Shown piece by piece: positions 8,285 through 16,108 of a stretch of DNA of 64,000 nt. This stretch comes from Terriglobus albidus (GTDB taxonomy: Bacteria > Acidobacteriota > Terriglobia > Terriglobales > Acidobacteriaceae), in the NCBI RefSeq assembly GCF_025685425.1, contig NZ_JAGTAS010000032.1, forward strand, positions 1 through 64,000, given 5' to 3'. Within the stretch, counting starts at the first letter, position 1. Each line of letters starts with the position of its first letter. Below the pieces are notes generated by a model. It worked only from the letters and a program-made list of their open reading frames with translations. It ran no database searches and had not been told where the DNA came from. The position numbers and the translations under genes were made by a program.

Positions 8285-9223
8285 CTAGCTCTGCTCACCC
8301 ATAGTCAAAACAACCTTGCCCGGGCGATCGCCTCGAATCTCCCGGCCGGTAAATGCGGCAGGCACACGCTCGAGATCGATCTCCGCAGCCACGTAAGGCG
8401 TGAGATATCCGGCATCGAGCAGCATGGCGATATCGGAGAGCTGTGTCCGGTCTCCATGGACGATAAAGAATGCAGCCTTTTGCCGCGGATCCTGGCTGTT
8501 TTCTTCAACGATGGTCACCATGCGTCCGCCTTCCCGGAGCAATGGCCATGCCTGTTCCAACAGATTTCCGCCGACCGTATCGAAGATGACATCCATACCG
8601 GCGCCAATATCCGCCAGCCCATCCTTCGATGGGTGAATCACGCGTTCGGCGCCGAGATTCTTCACGAAGTCATGCTTGCCCATCGAAGCGGTAGCGAGGA
8701 TCTCCGCTCCGTGCATCCGCGCAAGCTGGATAACATAGGCTCCAACCGCGCCTGAACCACCCAATACCAGGACCTTCTCGCCCGCTCTGAGGTTGCCGCG
8801 ATCAAACAGCCCCTGCCATGCCGTAAGGGCTGAGATAGGAACCGAGGCCGCCGCCGCAAAGGAGAGATTCTTCGGCATGATGGCTACCATCTCCGGACGG
8901 GTGATACAGAATTCTGCCAGTGCGCCGTTGGCGAACCAGTCATTCATGCCAAAGATAGCCTGGCCGGGCACCATACCTGTAACTCCGCTGCCGACTGCGG
9001 CGACGGTACCGGAGAACTCATGCCCGGGAATTGGCCTGACGCGCGGATTACCCTCTTTCGTATGGGTTGTGGGATACCAGAGGAGTTCACTCGGCGTAAT
9101 AGCGGCTGCGTGAACGCGAATAAGAATCTCACCCTCGCCGCAGGTTGGGGTATCAACCTCGGTCAGGGCAAACTCGAAGGTCTGAATGGCATCAGTGGCT
9201 GCGGTGATACACACGCATTTCAT
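8285..9223 (-). CDS. NADP-dependent quinone oxidoreductase-like MDR protein
   Basis: Medium-chain dehydrogenase/reductase of the zinc-free quinone oxidoreductase group; it probably reduces quinones or alpha,beta-unsaturated carbonyls with NADPH in the cytosol. Seen: 312 residues from the ATG at 9223; GroES-like N-terminal half with VHAAAITPSELLW and PGHEFSGTVAAVGSGVTG; Rossmann half with VLVLGGSGAVGAYVIQLAR; C-terminal GREIRGDRPGKVVL, typical of this group. Zinc-ligand cysteines are absent. Start chosen at 9223 because GGGGGGC lies 6 nt upstream and the family starts there; a longer frame to 9277 has no support. Substrate unknown. Confidence 0.82.
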   Translation of the reverse strand: MKCVCITAATDAIQTFEFALTEVDTPTCGEGEILIRVHAAAITPSELLWYPTTHTKEGNPRVRPIPGHEFSGTVAAVGSGVTGMVPGQAIFGMNDWFANGALAEFCITRPEMVAIMPKNLSFAAAASVPISALTAWQGLFDRGNLRAGEKVLVLGGSGAVGAYVIQLARMHGAEILATASMGKHDFVKNLGAERVIHPSKDGLADIGAGMDVIFDTVGGNLLEQAWPLLREGGRMVTIVEENSQDPRQKAAFFIVHGDRTQLSDIAMLLDAGYLTPYVAAEIDLERVPAAFTGREIRGDRPGKVVLTMGEQS

Positions 9224-9336
9224 ACTTAGCCCCCCAAGGCGCAGAGTAGCGTCTGCACCAAGGAAATCCCAGACCAAAGGAGTGTGCTCCGGACCACCCC
9301 TTTCGAGTGGCCCGGGCCAGGTTCAAGATGACCTGA

Positions 9337-9446
9337 AGCATTCTTCCTGTAGATGTAGAGCAGGGCTTCCGCATCTATTGGGCGTTTCCGCAATGAAAAC
9401 GCCGCTTCACGCCCCTTCCGGAATACACAGCAACAGGGAAAATGCT
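9337..9446 (-). repeat. Dispersed nested-palindrome repeat family A, copy 2
   Basis: 110 bp; ends AGCATTCTTCCTGT and ACAGGGAAAATGCT, inner pair GGCGTTTCC / GAAAACGCC. The right end abuts the stop codon TAG (9447-9449) of the small reverse ORF, so the repeat end supplies that stop. Confidence 0.82.
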
Positions 9447-9584
9447 CTAAGAGCCGCCGCGCTCCCGGTCGCCTTCAGGTCCGTCGTACTCGCTGTCGTA
9501 GTCACGATCGGACCCTCCGCGCCGCTTGCGTTCCCACTCGCGCCGGGCCTCTTCTTCCGTCCGCTCTTCTCTGCCGTCCGCCAT
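9447..9584 (-). CDS. Small highly charged protein, unknown
   Basis: 45 residues, almost entirely Glu, Asp, Arg and Gly, with REERTEEEARREWERKRR (residues 5-22) followed by an acidic Asp/Tyr/Glu tail. The first half could form a charged helix and the rest is probably disordered. The ATG at 9584 has a weak GGGAG about 12 nt upstream. It lies 37 bp downstream of the Gfo/Idh/MocA gene on the same strand and could be co-transcribed. The stop codon is provided by the end of the family A repeat. No family recognised; it could also be a chance ORF in GC-rich DNA. Confidence 0.4.
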   Translation of the reverse strand: MADGREERTEEEARREWERKRRGGSDRDYDSEYDGPEGDRERGGS

Positions 9585-9621
9585 ACTTTGATTGCTCCCG
9601 CTGGTTGCGATCTGTCGAGTC

Positions 9622-10716
9622 CTACAGCTTGATGCCGGCTGACTCGTAGATCTTCTCAATATAGGTAAGATCGCGCAGCCCCTCTTCGCCTGGAGTCTTC
9701 GGGGTACGCCCTGTCTGGACACACTCCGCAAAGTGATCGGCCTCACGCTCGAACTGTTTCGGGTCCTTTTCGGGATTGCTCTCTTCCCAGTGCTCGCCTT
9801 TTCCCCGGCCGCGCATGGTGACACCGTCATAGCCGTAGGTTGGCCCCATCTCCAGGGTTCCGGACGCACCATGGACACGCATGAAGCCCTCCATCTGTCC
9901 TCCGTAGGTGGAGGCACAACTGGCCACCACTCCGCTGGGGAAGCGCATGCTCCATTCGACCGACTCTTCCATCTCTGCAAAGCGCGGATCGTTCTTGTGC
10001 ACCGTGCCGGCGACGGCCTTAATCTCTACCGGCTCCTCGCCCGTGAACATGCGAGCCGCCTGCAGCGCATAGATACCAACGTCGAAGACACTGCCGCCGC
10101 CGGCCAGAGCCTTCTTCGTACGCCATACGCCGGGCTGAATGTTGAAGCCGAACTGCCCCTCGAATGCGACAACATCGCCGATCTTGCCACTGCGCACCAT
10201 CTCGATGCATTTCAGCGTCAGCGGCTCATATTGCATGCGGTAAGCAATCATCAGTTTTACGTTCGCGGTTTTACAGGCACCGATCATCTGCTGACACTCG
10301 GCCGAGCTTAGCGCCATCGGCTTCTCGCAGAAGACGTGCTTGCCTGCCTTGGCCGCGCGGATGGTGTACTCGGCATGCATGGAGTTAGGCAGAGCGACAT
10401 AGACGGCCTGCACTGTTTTGTTGTCCCGGATACGGTCGAAGTCCTCGTAGCTATAGATCGAGTCCTTTGGAACGTCATACTGCGCCGCGATGCGTTCGGC
10501 CTTGTCACGATGTCCGCTGACAAGGGCCGTGATCTTACAACGCTGCGACTGCTTCACACCGCGCATGAAGTGGTCGGCGATGACGCCCAGCCCGATGACG
10601 GCGAAGCCGACCCGTTCCTGCTGCTGTGCGAATATGTCTGGAACCGCACCAGGAACAGCGATGGCTGCCGTGCTCAGTGCACCTAGTCTGGTAAATTCAC
10701 GCCTTGTCCACGCCAT
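9622..10716 (-). CDS. Exported Gfo/Idh/MocA-family oxidoreductase (Tat signal)
   Basis: Predicted NAD(P)-dependent sugar or polyol oxidoreductase of the glucose-fructose oxidoreductase type, probably periplasmic with prebound cofactor. Seen: 364 residues; Tat signal TRREFTRLGALSTAA at residues 4-18; Rossmann motif VIGLGVIADHFM near 43-54; VYVALPNSMHAEY; signature HVFCEKPMAL with the conserved Glu-Lys-Pro; C-terminal alpha/beta domain with GGSVFDVGIYALQAARM. Start at ATG 10716 because GGAGGA lies 9 nt upstream; ATG 10725 directly abuts the same GGAGGA and is less likely. Its 5' end faces the cysteine-rich leader and peroxiredoxin transcript across about 75 bp. Substrate unknown. Confidence 0.87.
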   Translation of the reverse strand: MAWTRREFTRLGALSTAAIAVPGAVPDIFAQQQERVGFAVIGLGVIADHFMRGVKQSQRCKITALVSGHRDKAERIAAQYDVPKDSIYSYEDFDRIRDNKTVQAVYVALPNSMHAEYTIRAAKAGKHVFCEKPMALSSAECQQMIGACKTANVKLMIAYRMQYEPLTLKCIEMVRSGKIGDVVAFEGQFGFNIQPGVWRTKKALAGGGSVFDVGIYALQAARMFTGEEPVEIKAVAGTVHKNDPRFAEMEESVEWSMRFPSGVVASCASTYGGQMEGFMRVHGASGTLEMGPTYGYDGVTMRGRGKGEHWEESNPEKDPKQFEREADHFAECVQTGRTPKTPGEEGLRDLTYIEKIYESAGIKL

Positions 10717-10793
10717 TTCTCTCATTCCTCCGTTTTCGCGTTCGCGTTTTTGGATGCATGCGACCCGGAAGAATTCTGCCACATTCCGCAGGT

Positions 10794-10823
10794 TTGACAC
10801 CGGGCTCCGCATGAGACTAGGCT
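10794..10823 (+). promoter_or_regulatory. Predicted sigma-70 promoter of the Cys-rich leader
   Basis: TTGACA (10794-10799), 18-bp spacer, TAGGCT (10818-10823). A start point about 7 nt downstream would fall near 10830, leaving only about 6 nt before the leader ATG at 10837, that is a near-leaderless mRNA. The -35 is a consensus match, the -10 is fair. Confidence 0.5.
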
Positions 10824-10836
10824 TTGTATCAAGCTA

Positions 10837-10914
10837 ATGATCACTCGTTTCGCCAACTCCTGCATGTGCTGCTGCCGCTGCTGTTGCTGTGGCCCGATGC
10901 GGGTGTGCGAATGA
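10837..10914 (+). CDS. Cysteine-rich leader peptide (candidate attenuator uORF)
   Basis: A 25-codon ORF with nine Cys codons, including the run SCMCCCRCCCC (residues 8-18) and a Cys just before the last residue. It starts with ATG, ends with TGA, and lies 138 bp upstream of the peroxiredoxin start. There is no Shine-Dalgarno; the predicted promoter places the transcript start about 6 nt before the ATG. A hairpin with a 12-bp perfect stem (10951-10986) begins 36 nt after the stop. Known: leaderless short ORFs with poly-Cys tracts act as cysteine-responsive attenuators in mycobacteria. Inference: ribosome stalling at Cys codons under Cys-tRNA shortage could change folding of the downstream RNA and so peroxiredoxin expression. 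A tRNA-Cys gene follows the peroxiredoxin. Confidence 0.6.
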   Translation: MITRFANSCMCCCRCCCCGPMRVCE

Positions 10915-10950
10915 GCGAATCGAACTGACAAGTTCAGAGATTAGGACTCA

Positions 10951-10986
10951 GAAACCCACCCGAAGCCTGCAGGCCGGGTGGGTTTC
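10951..10986 (+). promoter_or_regulatory. Leader hairpin between Cys-rich ORF and peroxiredoxin
   Basis: GAAACCCACCCG and CGGGTGGGTTTC form a perfect 12-bp stem; the 12-nt loop itself contains GCCTGCAGGC, a self-complementary 10-mer. The 3' flank is CAAACTTTC, not a full T-run, so it may be a weak terminator, an attenuator structure or a protein site. Confidence 0.6.
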
Positions 10987-11052
10987 AAACTTTCAGCCGC
11001 TTTTTGACCCGACAGGAAAACGAACGAACTTTCAAGGAAGGAAACAAAGCAG

Positions 11053-11709
11053 ATGTCACTCCGGATCAATGACACCGCACCTGATTTCAAGGCCGAAACC
11101 TCGCAGGGCCCAATCAACTTTCACGAGTGGATCGGCGACAACTGGGCTGTGCTCTTCTCGCACCCCAAGGACTTCACTCCGGTCTGCACCACCGAGCTCG
11201 GCGCCGTAGGCGCTCTCGAGAAGGACTTCGCTGCCCGCGGCGCTAAGGTCATCGGCCTGAGCGTTGACCCGGCAGAGAGCCACAGCCGCTGGGCACGGGA
11301 CATCAAGGACGTGACCGGCGCCGATGTGAACTACCCCATCATCGCCGACACCGACCTGAAGGTGGCCAAGCTCTACGGCATGCTTCCCGCCGAAGCCGGC
11401 GATAGCTGCGAAGGCCGCACCCCGGCTGACAACGCCACCGTTCGCGTGGTCTACGTTATCGGACCCGACAAGAAGATCAAGCTGCAGCTTGCCTACCCGA
11501 TGACCACGGGCCGCAACTTCGATGAGATCCTGCGCGTTCTGGACTCCATCCAGCTCACCGCCAAGCACAAGGTTGCGACTCCGGCGAACTGGAAGCCCGG
11601 CGAAGATATCATCATCACCGGCGCTGTCTCGAACGAAGAAGCAGACAAGATCTTCCCGGGCTACAAGACCGTGAAGCCTTATCTGCGTACGGCTCCGCAG
11701 CCGAAGTAA
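11053..11709 (+). CDS. Peroxiredoxin, 1-Cys/Prx6 type
   Basis: Thiol peroxidase reducing hydrogen peroxide and organic hydroperoxides in the cytosol. Seen: 218 residues; FSHPKDFTPVCTTELGA (residues 35-51) with the peroxidatic Cys in PVCTTE; IGLSVDPAESHSRWARDI; YPIIADTDLKVAKLYGML; a long C-terminal domain with TPANWKPGEDIII typical of the Prx6/archaeal group. A further Cys near residue 119 (GDSCEGRTPADNATVR) is in the same region as in that group. Shine-Dalgarno AAGGAAGG lies about 12 nt upstream of the ATG. Upstream are the Cys-rich leader and hairpin; downstream are a hairpin (11778-11812) and tRNA-Cys. Regulation by cysteine supply is suggested but not shown. Confidence 0.93.
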   Translation: MSLRINDTAPDFKAETSQGPINFHEWIGDNWAVLFSHPKDFTPVCTTELGAVGALEKDFAARGAKVIGLSVDPAESHSRWARDIKDVTGADVNYPIIADTDLKVAKLYGMLPAEAGDSCEGRTPADNATVRVVYVIGPDKKIKLQLAYPMTTGRNFDEILRVLDSIQLTAKHKVATPANWKPGEDIIITGAVSNEEADKIFPGYKTVKPYLRTAPQPK

Positions 11710-11777
11710 TGCTTCGTGGCCGTAATGCTCCTCAGCCGGAGTAGCGCAGTTTCGTTGTAATCTGTAACAGGAAATTC

Positions 11778-11812
11778 ACTCCGCCGGGCCCTTCACTGGC
11801 GCGCGGCGGAGT
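11778..11812 (+). terminator. Hairpin between peroxiredoxin and tRNA-Cys
   Basis: ACTCCGCCG pairs with CGGCGGAGT (perfect 9 bp, 17-nt loop). It ends 6 bp before tRNA-Cys. No T-run follows, so it may be a processing or read-through structure rather than a strong terminator. Confidence 0.4.
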
Positions 11813-11818
11813 TCAAGA

Positions 11819-11894
11819 GCACCGGTGGCGAAGTGGCTAACGCGCTGGTCTGCAAAACCAGTATTCGCGGGTTCAATTCCCGCCCGGTGCTCCA
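11819..11894 (+). tRNA. tRNA-Cys (anticodon GCA)
   Basis: All cloverleaf parts are visible: acceptor GCACCGG / CCGGTGC, D arm GCGAAGTGGCTAACGC, anticodon stem CTGGT / ACCAG with loop CTGCAAA (GCA at 34-36), T arm GCGGG TTCAATT CCCGC, discriminator T as expected for tRNA-Cys, and encoded CCA. Confidence 0.97.
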
Positions 11895-12001
11895 AAGAAT
11901 CAGTGGCTTAGGTTTTCACTTTGATATTGATCAATCCCCTAAAACCCATTGATAAAACAGGCTCAGCGAATGCTTGATTCGTACGGCAAGCTTCACCTCA
12001 C

Positions 12002-12202
12002 GTGGCGCTGCAGGTGGAAACTCTCGCCGCCGGCATCCGGCCCCATCACTTCGAGGTGACGCTCCATGCGCACTCAGTAGCTGGTTCCCCTGCTTCGGTC
12101 GATTGCATCGCCGCCGTCCGCTGTCGACTGGGCGGAAGTGTCACACCCTATATCTTTCTATCGGACGAACCCGAGGTCATCGCATTGCTCACGCGAACGT
12201 AA
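12002..12202 (+). CDS. Small hypothetical protein or gene remnant
   Basis: A 66-codon frame starting at GTG 12002, open since 11978, with codon use like the neighbouring genes (mostly G or C in third position). The product has a hydrophobic/charged mix (for example VETLAAGIRPHHFEVTLHAH) but no motif I recognise. No clear ribosome binding site, so it may be the end of a decayed gene. The rest of the 11895-12335 gap shows nothing else. Confidence 0.3.
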   Translation: MALQVETLAAGIRPHHFEVTLHAHSVAGSPASVDCIAAVRCRLGGSVTPYIFLSDEPEVIALLTRT

Positions 12203-12335
12203 GCAGCTTGCCAGGTAGTCCCAATTAGTCAGGAGATGCTGTTATCGAGAATAAAGAATAAGAGAATGTAATTGAGCTATGCAGATTTCGACGGCGAATT
12301 AGAAACATACTTCGACGACAGCGAGGGCAGCAAAG

Positions 12336-13319
12336 ATGATTTCAGCTTCTTTTTGGACTGCAATTCTGATGGCAGCCCTTACCGTCGATGCTTACGCGCA
12401 GGCGGCTGATCCCGCGCCGTTGGGGAAGATGGTTAACCTTGGCGGATATCGTCTTCACCTCTACTGCACAGGCAAAGGGAGACAGACGGTTGTGCTCTCG
12501 CCGGGAGGCGGGGATTTTTCAATTGCGTGGTACCTCGTACAGCAGAGACTCGAAAGTTCTGCGCGCATCTGTTCCTATGACCGCGCAGGGTCGGCGTGGA
12601 GCGATGCCGGTCCGCAACCGATGACGATGCGGCAGGAAGCCAACGAAGTGGAGCGAGCCCTCAGGATCTCCGGGGAGAAAGGGCCTTATATCCTGGTCGG
12701 TCATTCGATCGGTGGGTTGGTGATGATGACATTCGCGGAAGGATATCCGGACGAGACTGCCGGGATCGTACTTGTGGATACGCCGAGCCCGGATTCGACG
12801 CTTGGTTACTGGGGGAAATTGGTGCGGGTGCGAGACCTGGCAAAACGGACAATTCCGCCGGTTCACACCATGGAGACGGGATCTCCGATTCCAATCGCCG
12901 ATGCGGAACGGGAACAGGCGATGAAGTTCAAGAGCCGCAAGATTGGGGCGCCGTTTGATCGTTTGCCACCTGAGATTCAGAAGCTACAACTCTGGGCACA
13001 GACACTGCCACCGAAAGTGGGCCTCACGGAAGAAACGGATTACACACCAGAGGAATTCGAATTTCTGTATGAACTTGAGGACTTCGGACATCCATTCGGA
13101 AACAAACCGTTGGTGGTAATGATTGGTATGGTTGACCATGCCTCTCACGAGGAAAAGATCACGGCGAAGAGGGCGGAGCGAACGCTTTCTACGAACAGCA
13201 AAGTCATCGAGGTCGAGGATTCGGGACATGCAATTCCTCTCGAAGACCCGTCAGCGGTGGTGGGAGCGATTCGGGAGACGATGGAGGCAGTTCTGCATCA
13301 TGCTCCCCTGAAGCAGTAA
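12336..13319 (+). CDS. Secreted alpha/beta-hydrolase
   Basis: Serine hydrolase of the alpha/beta-hydrolase fold, probably exported: residues 1-22 form a signal peptide ending in AYAQA. Seen: 327 residues; oxyanion segment VVLSPGGGDFSIAW; ICSYDRAGSAWSDAG; nucleophile elbow LVGHSIGGLVMM near residue 122-133 (GHSIGG, Ser nucleophile); acid region after VVMIGMVDHAS; catalytic His in EDSGHAIPLEDP near the C-terminus. Shine-Dalgarno GAGGG precedes the ATG by 8-9 nt. Substrate unknown (esters or lactones likely). Monocistronic. Confidence 0.8.
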   Translation: MISASFWTAILMAALTVDAYAQAADPAPLGKMVNLGGYRLHLYCTGKGRQTVVLSPGGGDFSIAWYLVQQRLESSARICSYDRAGSAWSDAGPQPMTMRQEANEVERALRISGEKGPYILVGHSIGGLVMMTFAEGYPDETAGIVLVDTPSPDSTLGYWGKLVRVRDLAKRTIPPVHTMETGSPIPIADAEREQAMKFKSRKIGAPFDRLPPEIQKLQLWAQTLPPKVGLTEETDYTPEEFEFLYELEDFGHPFGNKPLVVMIGMVDHASHEEKITAKRAERTLSTNSKVIEVEDSGHAIPLEDPSAVVGAIRETMEAVLHHAPLKQ

Positions 13320-13482
13320 CGCATGTTTGGTTTGAAATTAGCGTTCGGAGTCAGTGAATAAGCGGGCACGCACCAGTCCGAGGTTGGCATTTTCAATATG
13401 TCCATCTTCATTGTGGTGAAAAAGCAGGTCCTTCACTACGTTAAGGATGACAACATTTTGCTATGAACTCAGACTCACGACA

Positions 13483-15015
13483 CTAGGTGATCTCAAAGCT
13501 CACCCCCTGTGCAAGAGGGAGATCCATTCCGTAGTTGATGGTGTTGGTAGCGCGGCGCATGTATTGCTTCCATGCGTCGGAGCCTGACTCGCGACCTCCG
13601 CCGGTGTCTTTTTCGCCGCCGAAGGCTCCGCCAATTTCAGCGCCGGAGGTGCCGATGTTGACATTCGCGATGCCGCAGTCGGATCCACTTGCGGAGAGAA
13701 AGCGCTCGGCTTCGCGCATATTGAGCGTAAAGATGGAGGAGGAGAGACCCTGCGGCACATCGTTATGCAGATGGAGAGCTTCTTCGAAATCGCGGTACTT
13801 TAGAACATACAAAATAGGCGCGAAGGTCTCGCGCCTTACGATCTCTGCCTGGCCGGCAATTTCGACGAGCGCGGGACGAACATAGAACGCCTCGTCCGAA
13901 CTACCATCCGGCGTAACACGCTCTCCTCCGGTGATCGTTGCTCGTGCCCTGCGTGCTTCTTCGAGAGCACGCTGCATTGCTTCAAAGGCACGTGCATCGA
14001 TCAGCGGACCGACCAGCGTGCCGGCTTTGCGCGGATCGCCGATAACGACCGATTGATAAACCTTCTTGAGCGACGTGACAAGGTTGTCGTAGATGGTGTC
14101 ATGCACGATCAATCGGCGAAGCGTCGTGCAACGCTGCCCCGCTGTGCCCATCGCCGAGAAGGCGATGGCGCGCAGAGTCAGATCCAGGTCGGCGCTTGGG
14201 CAGACAATCGCGGCGTTGTTTCCGCCCAACTCCAGGATGGCTCGCGCGAAGCGCCCTGCGAGCCGCGGTGCAACGGCACGCCCCATCGCAGTCGAGCCGG
14301 TCGCTGAGACCAGCGACACACTCGGACTATCGACAAGCATCTGTCCCAGACTTCCATTCCCCACTAGCAGCGTCGAGAGTCCAGTGGGCACGCCGCCAAA
14401 TTTAGCTGCCGCCCGTTCAAACAGCGCCTCCGTCGCAAGTGCTGTGAGCGGTGTCTTCTCCGAGGGCTTCCATACCACGGCGTTGCCACAGACCAGTGCG
14501 AGTGCTGCATTCCAGGACCACACCGCGACCGGAAAGTTGAACGCGGAGATCACGCCGACGACACCGAGCGGATGCCATGTCTCCATCATGCGGTGGTTCG
14601 CGCGCTCAGAGGTGATGGTGAGACCGGTAAGTTGTCGCGATAGTCCGGCGGCAAAGGCGCAGATATCGATCATCTCCTGCACCTCCCCGAGACCTTCTGA
14701 CAGGATCTTGCCGGTTTCAATTGTCACAAGCCGACCAAGTGTGGAGATCTCCGACCGTAGCTCTTCGCCAAGCAGTCGAACCAGATCTCCGCGTTTGGGA
14801 GCGGGAACGCTGCGCCATGCAACGAATGCATTCCGTGCCTTCGTAAGAGCCTCATTGGCTGCTGCCGCGTCAGTCTTCGCGACGCGCGCAATCACCTGGC
14901 CGGTAATAGGTGTCCGCACGACCAGTTCACCGTGTGTATAAGCCGCGGCGGGCACCCCCAGGTTTGAGAGCAATTGATGCACCTCTTGTTCGAGAGAACT
15001 CTTATCGGTCGTCAT
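13483..15015 (-). CDS. amaB: L-2-aminoadipate-6-semialdehyde dehydrogenase (ALDH7 family)
   Basis: Predicted NAD-dependent oxidation of 2-aminoadipate 6-semialdehyde (in equilibrium with piperideine-6-carboxylate) to 2-aminoadipate in lysine catabolism. Seen: 510 residues; the ALDH7 signature run ETGKILSEGLGEVQEMIDIC (residues 100-119) and METWHPLGVVGVISAFNFPV (144-163); catalytic Glu262 in LELGGNN and Cys296 in GTAGQRCTTLRR. ALDH7 members include human antiquitin and Pseudomonas AmaB. Third gene of a reverse operon; starts 32 bp after the HglS-type gene with GGAG about 9-12 nt before the ATG. The context of aminotransferase and 2-oxoadipate decarboxylase supports lysine rather than choline or general aldehyde oxidation. 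Confidence 0.9.
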   Translation of the reverse strand: MTTDKSSLEQEVHQLLSNLGVPAAAYTHGELVVRTPITGQVIARVAKTDAAAANEALTKARNAFVAWRSVPAPKRGDLVRLLGEELRSEISTLGRLVTIETGKILSEGLGEVQEMIDICAFAAGLSRQLTGLTITSERANHRMMETWHPLGVVGVISAFNFPVAVWSWNAALALVCGNAVVWKPSEKTPLTALATEALFERAAAKFGGVPTGLSTLLVGNGSLGQMLVDSPSVSLVSATGSTAMGRAVAPRLAGRFARAILELGGNNAAIVCPSADLDLTLRAIAFSAMGTAGQRCTTLRRLIVHDTIYDNLVTSLKKVYQSVVIGDPRKAGTLVGPLIDARAFEAMQRALEEARRARATITGGERVTPDGSSDEAFYVRPALVEIAGQAEIVRRETFAPILYVLKYRDFEEALHLHNDVPQGLSSSIFTLNMREAERFLSASGSDCGIANVNIGTSGAEIGGAFGGEKDTGGGRESGSDAWKQYMRRATNTINYGMDLPLAQGVSFEIT

Positions 15016-15047
15016 CGTTCACTTCTCCGTTACCGAACGGTGGTGTC

Positions 15048-16076
15048 CTACTTCTGATTGGCGGTCACTTTGAAGATTGCCTGAGCATTGGAGCTGTCAA
15101 AGCTCAAGTCAAGCTTTGTCTTTCCATCTTCTGCCGGAAGCGGAAGCCGGGTGATGAACTCGTAGAACGACCCGGGTACTTCCTTTTCAATCAGACTGCC
15201 ACCTTCTATGCGGAAGTTACGCCGCACCCGCGCTGCAAGAAATGCAGTCTGGCGAACCCTGCCTGATTGTGAGGTCTCAACCGTTGCCTTCATGGCGCGG
15301 CCAAGCGCCTTCTGCTCTTCAGCCAAACGATCGACATCCGCAACTCGGTCCGTAGCGTGGTTGAAAGCGTTTCCTTCCGTTGCGATCCATGCCATCTCAG
15401 CAGACTCAGCCAGCAAACTCTCGTAGTCTGCAAGAGCCGGATCATCATGCTGGCGACTGAAGACCTTTACAAGCACGGGCAACAACGCAATCGCTTTTTC
15501 TACAGGCAGAGAATGCTGCGCTTCCAATTCAACCAGTAGAGACTTCGCCCCCGCCGTAAGCGGATCGCGAGAGGTAGAAGTCACACGTCGGACGGCGGCC
15601 TGGAACTCCGCCGAGAAGCGGTCCGGGTGTAGCTCACTGATAAAGAACTGTGCAAGTTCCTCCGGGTACTCCACCTGGGCATACGAACGTCCAGTCATCT
15701 TCAGACGCTCCAGCGGATAAACGCCGTTCAGCGCATAACCGAGCGGGCGCAGGATGCGTGTGATTGCCTCTTCGCCTGCCGGCAACGCACCCATGCCATT
15801 GAGTGCGACCGTACGGACGGCCCCATGGTCATGCATGATCTTCTTGCCATCACGAAGACAATCTTCCGCGTAGTGTTTTGCATCCGGCACGCGATTTAAT
15901 AGGTCTTCGAACAGCATCATGTTCAGGACTTGCGCAATGCCCGCGCGCGAAATATTCGTACCAGACTCTGCCATGAGACTTTCAGGAACTTTGAGCACTT
16001 CAAACAGGCGGCGCGAGCGCTCCGCACCGGCAATCCTTTCGAGCGTTTCCTGCACTACAGCTACCTTGGTCAGCAT
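15048..16076 (-). CDS. hglS: 2-oxoadipate dioxygenase/decarboxylase (HglS, DUF1338 family)
   Basis: Predicted Fe(II)-dependent conversion of 2-oxoadipate to D-2-hydroxyglutarate with release of CO2, a lysine-degradation step first assigned in Pseudomonas putida. Seen: 342 residues; MHDHGAVRTV (81-90) with a probable metal-binding His84; WIATEGNAFNHATDRV (230-245) with a second probable ligand His240; SFYEFITR (303-310) with a candidate acidic ligand Glu306. These match the DUF1338 pattern of two His and one acidic residue. Start at ATG 16076 with GGAGAAGGAAG immediately upstream; an upstream extension to 16148 overlaps the preceding gene and is unlikely. Middle gene of the operon, 32 bp from each neighbour. 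Confidence 0.85.
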   Translation of the reverse strand: MLTKVAVVQETLERIAGAERSRRLFEVLKVPESLMAESGTNISRAGIAQVLNMMLFEDLLNRVPDAKHYAEDCLRDGKKIMHDHGAVRTVALNGMGALPAGEEAITRILRPLGYALNGVYPLERLKMTGRSYAQVEYPEELAQFFISELHPDRFSAEFQAAVRRVTSTSRDPLTAGAKSLLVELEAQHSLPVEKAIALLPVLVKVFSRQHDDPALADYESLLAESAEMAWIATEGNAFNHATDRVADVDRLAEEQKALGRAMKATVETSQSGRVRQTAFLAARVRRNFRIEGGSLIEKEVPGSFYEFITRLPLPAEDGKTKLDLSFDSSNAQAIFKVTANQK

Positions 16077-16108
16077 CTTCCTTCTCCTTTTCTGATTCCG
16101 GGATTCTG

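Noticed and set aside
10951-10986. Ordinary rho-independent terminator
   Set aside because: The stem is strong but the downstream flank CAAACTTTC lacks a T-run; kept as a regulatory hairpin instead.
11974-12228. An 84-codon frame on the + strand overlapping the 66-codon one
   Set aside because: Its codon use is poor compared with the neighbouring genes and no start signal is seen; the overlapping frame at 12002-12202 has better codon use.
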